Shown here: positions 1 through 7,042 of the stretch, in pieces
Numbering within the stretch: the stretch's first letter is position 1
Layout of the letters: each line of letters begins with the position of its first letter
NCBI GenBank assembly: GCA_965226805.1
Contig: CBDDDW010000014.1
Coordinates: 1-16,588, forward strand
Source: CBDDDW01 sp965226805
Lineage (GTDB): Bacteria > Chloroflexota > Dehalococcoidia > Lucifugimonadales > JAGWBF01
Direction: 5' to 3'
Length of the DNA: 16,588 bases
Program-made: the position numbers and the translations under genes
Notes under the pieces: model-generated
What the model saw: the letters and a program-made list of their open reading frames with translations, nothing else
Databases searched by the model: none
What the model was told of the DNA's origin: nothing

Positions 1-1
1 G

Positions 2-2477
2 CCTGTTCCCAAGATAGACACAGCGGCGATCAGGCCGCTGGTGGAGCAGGCTGTAGTGGCTGCCGCTCCCAAGGGGGTCAGCTCGGCCGAGATCGGGGCC
101 ATGGTGGAGGCAGCCGTGACCGCGGCGACGAAGGATGTCCCGTTGAGGGGTGAGTTGGAGGCGTCGATAGCCAAGTCGGTAACAGAAGCCGCGGCCGGCC
201 AGCTGACCGCTGCTGAGGTGCAGAATATCGTTGCTGCGTCGCTGGTGGCAACCGAGAGGGCGATTGGGGAAGCCACCAAAGCGGCCCAGGATGCGCAGAT
301 GGCAGCGAAAGAGGCTGGTAAAGAGGCAATAGCCGCGAGGACGGAGGCCGCCGCCGTCAAGGCAGTGGTTGCAGAGGCGCCGAAGGTGCCCGAAGTCAGA
401 TACGTGCCCAATCAGCAGGTAGCCGGCGTGTACTGGGACTTCAAGTACGATGGCCCTAGGCCAACGACCTTCAGTGAGTCTCCCGAGTTGACGAAGCTGG
501 TGAAGGCTGGCCTCCTTCCGCCGGTGGAAGAGCGTCTGCCGGTGCCGGAAGACGTGCTGATAAGGTCCATGCCGGATGAGATAGGAGTCTATGGAGGCAC
601 CTGGCGGATCACTTACCGCGGCGCCGTGTTCCCGGGTTACTTTGGGGCCCTCCACAAGAGGGAGAACGGAAACGGCGAAGAGTGGCTTCCCGACGTGGTC
701 AAGAATTGGAATCTCAGCGAGGATGGCAGGGTATACACCTACAGTCTCCGTAGAGGCGCGAAGTGGTCCGACGGTGCACCCATGACGACGGAGGACTGGC
801 GCTTCGCTTGGGAGGACCTCAGCAACAACCCGGACCTGGGCCGCGCGGTTCCGTCTAACCGGGACGTTGATCCCGTCACTGCGAAGGTGCAAACGTTCAC
901 ATTGATAGATGACTACACCTTCAGCTTCAGCTTCGAAAACCCCAACTTCAGAGCCCTCGAAGGTGACCACTGGCCCTCTCCCTATTGGGGCAAGTTCGGC
1001 TGGGCTTGGTACGCGCCGGCCCACTACATGAAGCAGTTCCACCAGAAGTACGCCGACCCCAACGAGTTGGCCGCACTGGTGAAAGAGGAGGAGGTGGACG
1101 ACTGGATCCAGCTGTTCAAGCTAAAGCTGGATTACGGTCACGCGTTCCTGGAGAAGGGGTTTGGCGCGCCGATGATGTCGGCGTGGGTCCCGTGCGAGCG
1201 GACTGAAACGCACGCCAGGGCTTGCCGCAACGCCTTCTATTACGGGGTGGACCCCGAGGGCAACCAGCTCCCGTACATAGACAGCGTCTACTCGGTTGCT
1301 GTGGAGAGCAACGAGGTGGCCCTGTTACGGGCCATGTTGGGGGAATCGGACCTGGTCTCTCGTCTATTCCAGATTCAGCACATGCCCCTGCTGGTCAAGA
1401 ACATGGAGAAGGGCGACTATAGCATCTACCACTGGAAGAACGCGGCCTCGGATGCGATGCTCGCCATAAGCCAAACGTACAACGAGGACCCGGAGATAGG
1501 GAGGTTGCTGAGGACCAAGGACTTCCGCATCGCCTTGTCCCTGGGTATCGACCGAGAGGGGATCAACAATACGGTCTACGCGGGATTGGGACTGATCGGT
1601 AACTTCCTTCCCTTCCGCAATCACCCTTACTACCCGCTGGATGGGGACGAGCTTAGTTACCTGGATGCCACATTCGACATCCCCAGGGCCAAGCAGATCC
1701 TGGACGACCTCGGGATAGTCGACACGGATGGCGACGGCTTCAGGAACCGAATCGGTGACCTCACCGGTAACAAGGGAAACCTTGAGCTGTTCGCGGAGTA
1801 TGCGCCCAGAGGGCGAGGCGACGACAACCTGAATGTCGTGCGGTTGGTACAAGACACTTGGGCTCAGATGGGCATCAAGTTCGAATTCAAGCTGAACCCT
1901 AGTGCGTACACAAACATCGCGAACGAAACGTTGTACTTCGACTTCTCGGAGGGTGGCAACCGCGGCGGCGCCGACCCGCCCAACCCCTGGTATACAGGCA
2001 ACACTTTCGCCGCTGGCTACAGCAACAATGGTGTGGCTCCGTCGATCGGTGTGTGCGTGTCCACCAGAGGCGCGCAGGGACACTGCAAGGGCGTGGACAC
2101 ATCATACCTTCCGCTGGCGGCTCCGGGCAACTACCCCGCCGACCCCGCCGGGGCAGATACAGAAGATGCAAGAAGTCTGGATCGAGGGCGCCCAGCACCC
2201 TCAGTATAGTCCGGGGCGCATCGAGGCTGCCCACGAACTCTACCGTCTCCATGCGCAGAACAAATTCCAGATCAACATCGTCAACGGCGCGGGCGCGGCT
2301 CGGAGCTTGGTGCTCAAGAGGAACAACTTCAGGAATGTGCCCATTACAAATGGGACAACTAGGCTGATCGGCTTTTGGCCGGCCCTCTACTACTTCGAAG
2401 ATGGGATCGATAACATGACCAACCAGGGTAATCGGTCTAGGCGGTACAAGAGTGTGAACTACGTAGCAGGAGAGTAA
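2..2477 (+). CDS. ABC transporter family 5 substrate-binding protein, 5'-partial, one frameshift
   Basis: Extracytoplasmic solute-binding component of a peptide/nickel-type ABC importer (SBP_bac_5 family). The frame is open from base 2, so the true start and any signal peptide lie outside the window; GTG at 41 is only the first possible internal start. The first ~120 residues are an Ala/Glu-rich, probably helical or coiled-coil extension. The binding domain follows, with the family-typical run NWNLSEDGRVYTYSLRRGAKWSDGAPMT at about residues 225-252, quoted here as two halves: NWNLSEDGRVYTYS and LRRGAKWSDGAPMT. An EF-loop-like DTDGDGF lies near residue 565. The main frame stops at 2209, but the protein clearly continues in another frame (IQKMQEVWIEGAQ to YKSVNYVAGE, stop 2475-2477). 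The shift sits in the GGGG run at 2150-2153, where removing one G joins DPAG to QIQKM. Could be a real lesion or a base-call error. The ligand cannot be told, and no permease or ATPase gene is in the window. Confidence 0.8.
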
Positions 2478-2546
2478 GGACCTAATCTAATGCCACCGTC
2501 CCCTTGAGACCGGTGAGACCCGCGAGGGGACGGACCCGAAACACCT

Positions 2547-2592
2547 TGAAACCGTCGGCACCTGCCCATATGAGTAGGTGCCGACGGTTTCA
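2547..2592. terminator. Perfect 17-bp inverted repeat downstream of the solute-binding protein
   Basis: Arms 2547-2563 (tgaaaccgtcggcacct) and 2576-2592 are exact reverse complements around a 12-base loop, beginning 70 bases after the stop of the binding-protein gene. The position suits a transcription terminator, but no T-run follows on either strand, so a rho-independent role is uncertain. It could instead be a mobile palindromic unit (REP-like). The Gfo/Idh/MocA scrap begins just after it, so it also marks a junction. Confidence 0.45.
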
Positions 2593-2605
2593 GTACGCGA
2601 GACGA

Positions 2606-2867
2606 TCCCTTTCCCTGACAGGCACCATCCGTTCTTTCCTTGCGGCGGTGGAGACCGGCAGCAAGCCGTGGATTATCGGGGCATGCCCTGCGACAGGCAC
2701 TGGAAGTGGTGATGGCTGCCACGCTGTCGGCGCGGCAAGGCAGCGTGCCCGTAAAGCTGCCGCTGGAGGATCGGTCGCTCACGCTGTACCCGCGTCCCAA
2801 CCGCTGGCTCGGCGGGGATGAAGTCGATTCGGCGCGCAGGAATATCCTCGTTTACGAGAGAAACTGA
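2606..2867 (+). pseudogene. C-terminal remnant of a Gfo/Idh/MocA-type oxidoreductase
   Basis: Two overlapping frames together read like the end of a Gfo/Idh/MocA dehydrogenase. One gives IRSFLAAVETGSKPW (to about 2669). After a one-base shift the other gives LSGHALRQALEVVMAATLSA, then VPVKLPLEDRSLTLYPRP and RWLGGDE, with a stop at 2865-2867. The SG-x-x-ALRQALEVVMAA segment and the PLEDRSL tail are what I recognise of this family; full proteins are ~350-400 residues with an N-terminal Rossmann fold, which is absent here. No start codon or catalytic domain is present, so this is a dead fragment. Family assignment is by eye from about 85 residues; another sugar-oxidoreductase-like origin is possible. 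Confidence 0.5.
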
Positions 2868-2870
2868 CTA

Positions 2871-2894
2871 TCTTGGCTTTCTCTCCAGCCAAGA
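2871..2894. terminator. 8-bp hairpin between the two gene remnants
   Basis: tcttggct (2871-2878) and agccaaga (2887-2894) form an 8-bp stem with an 8-base loop, followed on the plus strand by the moderately T-rich cttgctacttta. It lies between the oxidoreductase remnant stop and the truncated SRAP gene. It could be a weak terminator for either strand, or chance. Confidence 0.25.
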
Positions 2895-2908
2895 CTTGCT
2901 ACTTTAGC

Positions 2909-3214
2909 CTAGAAGCCGTCCGCAAGCACGAGGCACCGCCGCCGCTTCAGTGCGTCGCGGAACGCGGGCTTCTCGGCCACCGTCTCCGCCCTGGCGTTGA
3001 TCATCCTGCTCCCGATGGAGGCGTTCTTCGCCCACCACGGAATCAGCCCCCAGCGCATGAACCCGCCGCGTCTCGCCTCGCCGCCCACGACGGTCAGGAC
3101 CTCCTGGGTAGGAGCGACGTTGTACGCCGATTCGAAGGCCAGCCAGTCGCCGTCGAACTCGAACCGCTTCGCCAACTCTCCGAGGTCTGCTATCAGGCTG
3201 TATCTTCCGCACAT
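2909..3214 (-). pseudogene. SRAP/YedK (HMCES-like) gene truncated after about 100 residues
   Basis: The N-terminal half of an SOS-response-associated peptidase (SRAP) protein, the family that forms a thiazolidine crosslink to abasic sites in single-stranded DNA through Cys2. It starts ATG TGC at 3214, giving MCGRYS with the invariant Cys2 exposed after Met removal. YNVAPTQ, RWGLIPWWAK and MINARAET follow, all family signatures (the Asn of INARAE is active-site). The frame ends at RCLVLADGF-stop (2909-2911), exactly where family members continue FYEW. The catalytic Glu of that segment and the later His are therefore lost; intact members are ~210-230 residues. The downstream half is absent and the oxidoreductase remnant lies there instead, so a deletion or rearrangement breakpoint is at about 2910. 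The encoded stub is probably non-functional. Confidence 0.85.
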
Positions 3215-3375
3215 CTCACACCCATCATGTACCCGTCAGCAGCAGTCGCGCAATCCCCAGCCGCCGCGACAAATGTCAATGCCAGTCGTGGGAAGCCGGC
3301 ATGGTTACGCCTGACCGGACGTGTTGATGTTCAGCGATTCTGTCCTCCCTAACTGGTCAGCGAAAATGTCCGATC

Positions 3376-4148
3376 ATGGAGACATTAACGTTGACGCAGA
3401 GAGAACAGGCAAGACTTCAGGTGCTCAACAGCCTGCTGGCAGGGCATATGACTATGGACCAGGCGGCGACTCTAATGGGAGTGAGCACACGCCACACCAG
3501 GCGCATCCCGGCGGCCTACCGTGAGGAGGGCGCGGCCGCACTCTCTCACGGTAATCGTGGACTGCGAGCGACCAACGCAACGCCGGAGAGGACGAAGGCC
3601 GAGGTGCTGCGCCTTGCTAGGTCCCGCTACTCGGAAACGAATCACACACATCTGAGCGAGTTGCTCAGGGAGCGTGAAGGCATAGACATCGCTCGGACCA
3701 CGCTGCGGCGCATACTGGCGGGCGCCGGCCTGAAGAGCCCGCGCGGCCGCCCCAGCACCGTGTACGCCGGCAGAGGATGCCCCGCGAGGGCATGCTGATA
3801 CAGGTCGACGGCAGCCATCACCGGTGCTTGGGACACCATGTCTCGCCCTTCGCGCTGCTGCTGGCCGTCGACGATGCCACGGGCATCGTGGTCAACGCCC
3901 TGTTCTGCGAGCAGGAGAACACCCGCGACTACTTGCTGCTGATGAGGGGTCTGTTACAGCGCTACGGCATACCAGTTGCCCTCTACACCGACCGGCACTC
4001 CGTCTTCAAGAACGTGCCCGGGTCCGGACTCGCCCGTGCTCCCACACAGTTCAGTCGTGCGATGGACGAGCTGGGAATACAGATGGTCTTCGCCCTGTCG
4101 CCGCAGGCCAAGGGTAGAGTGGAGCGCACTGCGGGAACGCTCCAGGAC
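3376..4148 (+). pseudogene. Element A transposase, N-terminal and catalytic part, frameshifted
   Basis: DDE (rve-fold) transposase of the same family as the intact copy at 4378, but clearly diverged from it. An N-terminal helix-turn-helix region (METLTLTQREQARLQVLNSL, then DQAATLMGVSTRHTRR) leads into HGNRGLR, the linker and the catalytic core: IQVDGSHH (first Asp), LYTDRHS (second Asp), then PQAKGRVERT (Glu). A one-base deletion in the C-run 3750-3753 shifts the frame: restoring one C joins PRGRP to QHRVRRQRMPREGMLIQVDG, and without it translation stops at 3798. The second frame stays in register to Gln-Asp at 4143-4148, after which the sequence switches to the end of an IS110 element. The rest of the protein is at 8133-8725. 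Doubly inactivated. Confidence 0.8.
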
Positions 4149-4304
4149 TGCGATGATGAAGCCCGGGTCACCTCGGCTCGGGCCTGACCCTTTCCAGGAC
4201 TGGCATCATGCCTTCAACCTGATCTGTCGACTCGACCCGAGGTGGCGCCCGAGGCGCCTTCGGCAAGGCGAGCAGTGACCTTATAGCAACCGTGTTGAAT
4301 GTCA
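4149..4304 (-). ncRNA. Candidate IS110 bridge-RNA region of element C
   Basis: IS110-family recombinases are guided by a structured non-coding RNA encoded in the non-coding part of the element. The 156 bases between the original stop of the C recombinase and the junction with transposase A contain several short stems. They also contain tccaggactg at 4193-4202, a copy of the sequence at the target junction itself (4141-4150, in the A transposase). A guide loop matching the target would produce such a repeat. The call is tentative: the repeat is only 10 bases and partly palindromic, and the alternative location upstream of the gene (6772-6900) is not excluded. Confidence 0.25.
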
Positions 4305-4305
4305 A

Positions 4306-4322
4306 GAGGAATGAGTAACGAC
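4306..4322. repeat. Left 17-bp target-site duplication of element B
   Basis: gaggaatgagtaacgac occurs here and exactly again at 5810-5826, directly flanking the TGT...ACA ends of element B. The bases just outside continue the 3' end of the IS110 gene of element C. Confidence 0.9.
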
Positions 4323-5809
4323 TGTAGATGTTCAATGATTATGTCAGTGTCTAACTGTTCAATGAAAATGTCAGTCTATGAAAGGACTGACGTTGACTAC
4401 GAAGGAGCAGACGAGGATACAGGTGTTGAACGGAGTGATCGAGGGCAAGGTGACGGTGGCGGTGGCGTCTGGGCTGATGGGAGTGAGCGAGCGCCATGCG
4501 TGGCGACTACTGGCAGCATACAGAGGGGAAGGACCTGCTGCCGTGGCTCACGGGAACAGGGGCAGGAAGCCCGCGACCACCACGTGCCCGCAGACACGAG
4601 AGAAGGTGAGGGAGCTGGCTGAGGGCCCCTACGCAGGATTCAACCACACCCATCTGACCGAGATGCTGGCGGAGCGAGAGGATATCCATCTGTCTCGCTC
4701 TACCGTGAGGCGGGTCCTGCTGGCTGGCGGACTGCCCAGTCCCCGTCGCCGCAAAGCACCCAGGCGATACTCTCGACGGGAGCGCTATCCCCAGGAGGGG
4801 ATGCTGTTGCAGATCGACGGGAGCCGGCACGACTGGCTGGAGGGCCGAGGACCCTACCTGACCCTCGTCGGCGCTGTGGACGACGCCACCGGGACAATCC
4901 CCTTCGCCCTGTTCAGACAGCAGGAGGATGCCCACGGCTACATGCTGCTGCTCAAGGACATCATCGAGCGCCACGGAGTCCCCCTGGCCCTGTACAGCGA
5001 CAGGCATGGCATCTTTCAGCGCTCCCCCAAAGAGCCCGAGAGCCTCGACGAGCAGCTTCGGGGTAGACGCGACCCCACCCAGTTCGGCAGGGCGCTGGAG
5101 GAGTTGGACATCCGCCTCATCATGGCACACACACCTCAGGCGAAGGGGCGCGTAGAGCGCGCTTGGGGCACCTTCCAGGACCGCCTCGTCTCTGAGCTCA
5201 GGCTCGCTGGCGTCACTACCATCGAGCAGGCCAACCAGTTGCTCTGGAACTTCATCCCGCGCTACAACCAGCTTTTCGGCGTCCCACCAGCACAGCCAGG
5301 CTCGGCCTGTCGCCAACTCCCATCCGCAGTCTCCCTCGACGCCGTCCTGTCCTTCAAGTACATCCGCACCGTGGCCAACGACAACACCGTCCGGTTCAAC
5401 GGCTCCGCCATCCAGATACTCTCCGATGACTACAGGGCCAGCTACGCTCGCGCTACTGTGGAAGTCCAAGAACGACTCGACGGCAGCATCGTTGTCGTAT
5501 ACCAGGGCAACACCCTGGCAGCAGAGCCAGCCACCGGAGAGACCGTCGTGCTCAGAGCTCGCAACGGCAGACGCTCCAGCGGCCATCTCCCTGCCGAGAC
5601 GCCAGCGCCCACCTCCAATGACCCTCACCTACACCCTGTAGCAGCATCGCGACGGAACGGAGCCAAGCTCCTACAGAAAACCCGACACCGCAACCCATCC
5701 AAGACCAGGGACGGCTCTCCTAAGGGGCCGGCACCCAACCACCCTGGAGAAGACCACTACTGACATAATCATTGAACACTGACACTGACATTTTCACTGG
5801 ACAACGACA
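4323..5809 (+). mobile_element. Intact ISNCY/IS1202-like insertion sequence B (1,487 bp)
   Basis: The ends are TGT...ACA. The left end 4323-4351 and the reverse complement of the right end 5781-5809 align as imperfect inverted repeats sharing the block atgtcagtgtc. Each end carries two subterminal copies of a ~17-bp motif: ttcaatgattatgtcag at 4331-4347 with a variant at 4358-4374, and in inverted orientation a perfect copy at 5760-5776 with a variant at 5785-5801. The spacing is 27 bp on the left and 25 bp on the right, which suggests paired transposase-binding sites. A 17-bp exact duplication flanks the element. Long duplications are known for IS1202-group elements. One intact transposase gene fills it. 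It inserted into element C. Confidence 0.88.
4378..5763 (+). CDS. DDE transposase of element B (ISNCY/IS1202-like)
   Basis: Full-length 461-residue transposase. The N-terminal ~50 residues form a helix-turn-helix region (GLTLTTKEQTRIQVLNGV, then VASGLMGVSERHAWR). HGNRGRK at 58-64 starts the linker, with a second predicted DNA-binding segment at 90-115 (NHTHLTEMLAER, STVRRVLL). The rve/RNase-H-fold core contains LQIDGSRHDW (Asp147), AVDDATG, LYSDRHGIF (Asp208) and PQAKGRVER (Glu260), the expected DDE triad. A C-terminal beta-rich domain (about 320-395) precedes a basic Ser/Pro-rich tail that ends inside the right inverted repeat (stop 5761-5763). The ATG at 4378 lies just inside the left end with no obvious Shine-Dalgarno, so expression probably depends on weak or external signals. 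No frameshift, so it could be active. Confidence 0.9.
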   Translation: MKGLTLTTKEQTRIQVLNGVIEGKVTVAVASGLMGVSERHAWRLLAAYRGEGPAAVAHGNRGRKPATTTCPQTREKVRELAEGPYAGFNHTHLTEMLAEREDIHLSRSTVRRVLLAGGLPSPRRRKAPRRYSRRERYPQEGMLLQIDGSRHDWLEGRGPYLTLVGAVDDATGTIPFALFRQQEDAHGYMLLLKDIIERHGVPLALYSDRHGIFQRSPKEPESLDEQLRGRRDPTQFGRALEELDIRLIMAHTPQAKGRVERAWGTFQDRLVSELRLAGVTTIEQANQLLWNFIPRYNQLFGVPPAQPGSACRQLPSAVSLDAVLSFKYIRTVANDNTVRFNGSAIQILSDDYRASYARATVEVQERLDGSIVVVYQGNTLAAEPATGETVVLRARNGRRSSGHLPAETPAPTSNDPHLHPVAASRRNGAKLLQKTRHRNPSKTRDGSPKGPAPNHPGEDHY

Positions 5810-6771
5810 GAGGAATGAGTAACGACCTTCGGAGTCACATCGCGCCAAGGGGAGCGATGCTTGAGCATAGAGTTGAGGATGACCAGCAGTTTGCGCATGC
5901 AAGCGACAAGAGCCGCCTTCTTCGGCTTACCGTAGGCCAACAGTCTCTGGTAGAAGTCCCGTATGACTGGATTGAAGCGGCTGGCTGTCAGCGCTCCCAT
6001 GTACAGGGCGGCACGAACCCGGGCGCGCCCACCCCATACGGTACGTTTACCCCGCAGCGTACCGCTGTCCCGGTTGAAGGGAGCCACTCCCACCAGGGCG
6101 GCGATCTGCCGACGATCCAGCGTACCCAACTCCGGCAGGTAGGCCAGAAGGGTGAGGGAGAGCTGCTCCCCCACGCCTGGAACGGTGCGTAGGAGGTCAT
6201 CCTTCTCCCGCCATACGGGACTCTGACGGAGAGTCTGCCGCAGGTTCTTGTCCAGGTCGTCCAACTCTCGCTCCAGCCACGCAATGTGGACCTCGATGCG
6301 GGGACGGACGGCGACGGTGGCGGCGGAGCTCAGGCGGTTCTTCTCCGAGACCAGCATGGTGATCACCTGGTGCCTGCGGGCAACCAGGGAGTTGAGGAAC
6401 TGGGTCTCGGCGTCCCGCAAAGGACGCACGGGCGGTTTGACGACTTCAGCGAAGTGGGCCAGTACCGCTGCGTCCAGAGCGTCGGTCTTAGCCAGCTTAC
6501 CGGTGGCTCTGGCGAAGTCCCTCACCTGTCGAGGGTTGACGACGACCACTGGTACAGCCTCGGCTGCCAGCGCAGCTACCAGAGCCAGTTCCAAGCCACC
6601 CGAAGCCTCCAGCAACACCGTGACCGGTTCAAGGGCCTTCAGGTGGGATACCAACTGACGGACTCCTGCCTCGTCATGGGGGACCTCCCAACTGTCGCCC
6701 GACGGACGGACGGCAACGTCCAACTGGGCCTTGGCCACATCAATGCCTACGTAGGTCGTTTCCTGATCCAT
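5794..6771 (-). CDS. IS110-family recombinase/transposase of element C
   Basis: 325-residue DEDD recombinase. The N-terminal RuvC-like domain shows VGIDVAKAQLDV (Asp11), LLEASGG (Glu55) and KTDALDAAVLA (Asp97, Asp100). After a helical middle comes the C-terminal Tnp domain with PGVGEQLSLTLLAYLPELG and APFNRDSGTLRG, whose Ser236 is the expected nucleophile. ATG at 6771 is preferred because AGGAGGT sits 4 bases before it; longer upstream frames lack this. The last four residues (VVVQ) and the stop come from the right end of element B. Using the left copy of the duplication, the original gene ended ...THSS-stop with TGA at 4302-4304. The insertion has therefore only exchanged the tail, and the enzyme may remain active. 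Confidence 0.9.
   Translation of the reverse strand: MDQETTYVGIDVAKAQLDVAVRPSGDSWEVPHDEAGVRQLVSHLKALEPVTVLLEASGGLELALVAALAAEAVPVVVVNPRQVRDFARATGKLAKTDALDAAVLAHFAEVVKPPVRPLRDAETQFLNSLVARRHQVITMLVSEKNRLSSAATVAVRPRIEVHIAWLERELDDLDKNLRQTLRQSPVWREKDDLLRTVPGVGEQLSLTLLAYLPELGTLDRRQIAALVGVAPFNRDSGTLRGKRTVWGGRARVRAALYMGALTASRFNPVIRDFYQRLLAYGKPKKAALVACMRKLLVILNSMLKHRSPWRDVTPKVVTHSSVVVQ
5810..5826. repeat. Right 17-bp target-site duplication of element B
   Basis: Exact second copy of gaggaatgagtaacgac (4306-4322). It encodes part of the last residues (VVTHSS) of the minus-strand IS110 recombinase, showing that the target was the 3' end of that gene. Confidence 0.9.
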
Positions 6772-7042
6772 CAGCACCTCCTGCGAATTACTGGCCCGTC
6801 CTTGCAAGATGCGGGCTTGGTTGGCCCAGGCAACCGTTCGGGCTCTCTTCGGGGTGGGTGCGGCGACCCTCGCTATAAGACGGCCTTCCATGACCAAGGA
6901 GCCTTCGGTCTGCCGCACCCCAATCCGACCTTGTAATGATTGTTTCATCCCAGAGCCAACATACAAGGAGCCTGGCCTCACGCCCCATCGCAGTCCTGTC
7001 CGCTCACCCAGCCAGAGCGCTATCCCAGAGAAGGGGGTAGAG
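6772..7042. promoter_or_regulatory. Divergent intergenic region between two IS110 genes
   Basis: These 271 bases hold the 5' non-coding parts of elements C (minus) and D (plus) and the unknown junction between them. Shine-Dalgarno sites are AGGAGGT for C (6776-6782, read on the minus strand) and aggggg for D (7032-7037, 5 bases before ATG 7043). A 10-base direct repeat, caaggagcct, lies at 6895-6904 and 6964-6973, and a 7-bp stem, ccttgta/tacaagg, at 6929-6935/6962-6968. The part next to D is where a bridge RNA of the IS110 subgroup would be expected. It contains cctgtcc (6995-7001), the reverse complement of ggacagg, the seven bases that span the rejoined target site of transposase A. Confidence 0.45.

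Larger units (their letters stand above)
4149..6900 (-). mobile_element. IS110-family element C, carrying a nested copy of element B
   Basis: The downstream limit is fixed at 4148/4149 by the break in transposase A. The upstream limit lies somewhere in 6772-7042, between the starts of the two divergent IS110 genes, so 6900 is approximate. IS110 elements lack conventional inverted repeats and target duplications, so the end cannot be read directly. Without element B and its duplication, C would be about 1.2 kb, normal for the family. The 156 bases downstream of its original stop (4149-4304) are non-coding and rich in short inverted repeats: ggtca/tgacc at 4166-4170/4185-4189, and ggcgcc-cga-ggcgcc at 4244-4258. 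Such a region is where IS110/IS1111 elements can encode a bridge RNA. Confidence 0.65.

Noticed and set aside
1364..2083. A 239-codon minus-strand frame within the binding-protein gene
   Set aside because: The plus strand is strongly supported as a family 5 binding protein; the antisense frame has no family character.
2504..2800. Similar peptides (KPSAPxHMxRCRRFQ) on both strands near 2560, briefly suspected to be a duplicated gene
   Set aside because: They arise because the 17-bp palindrome reads the same on both strands.
4507..5628. A 373-codon minus-strand frame opposite transposase B
   Set aside because: Shadow of the intact transposase; no start signal and no protein-like motifs.
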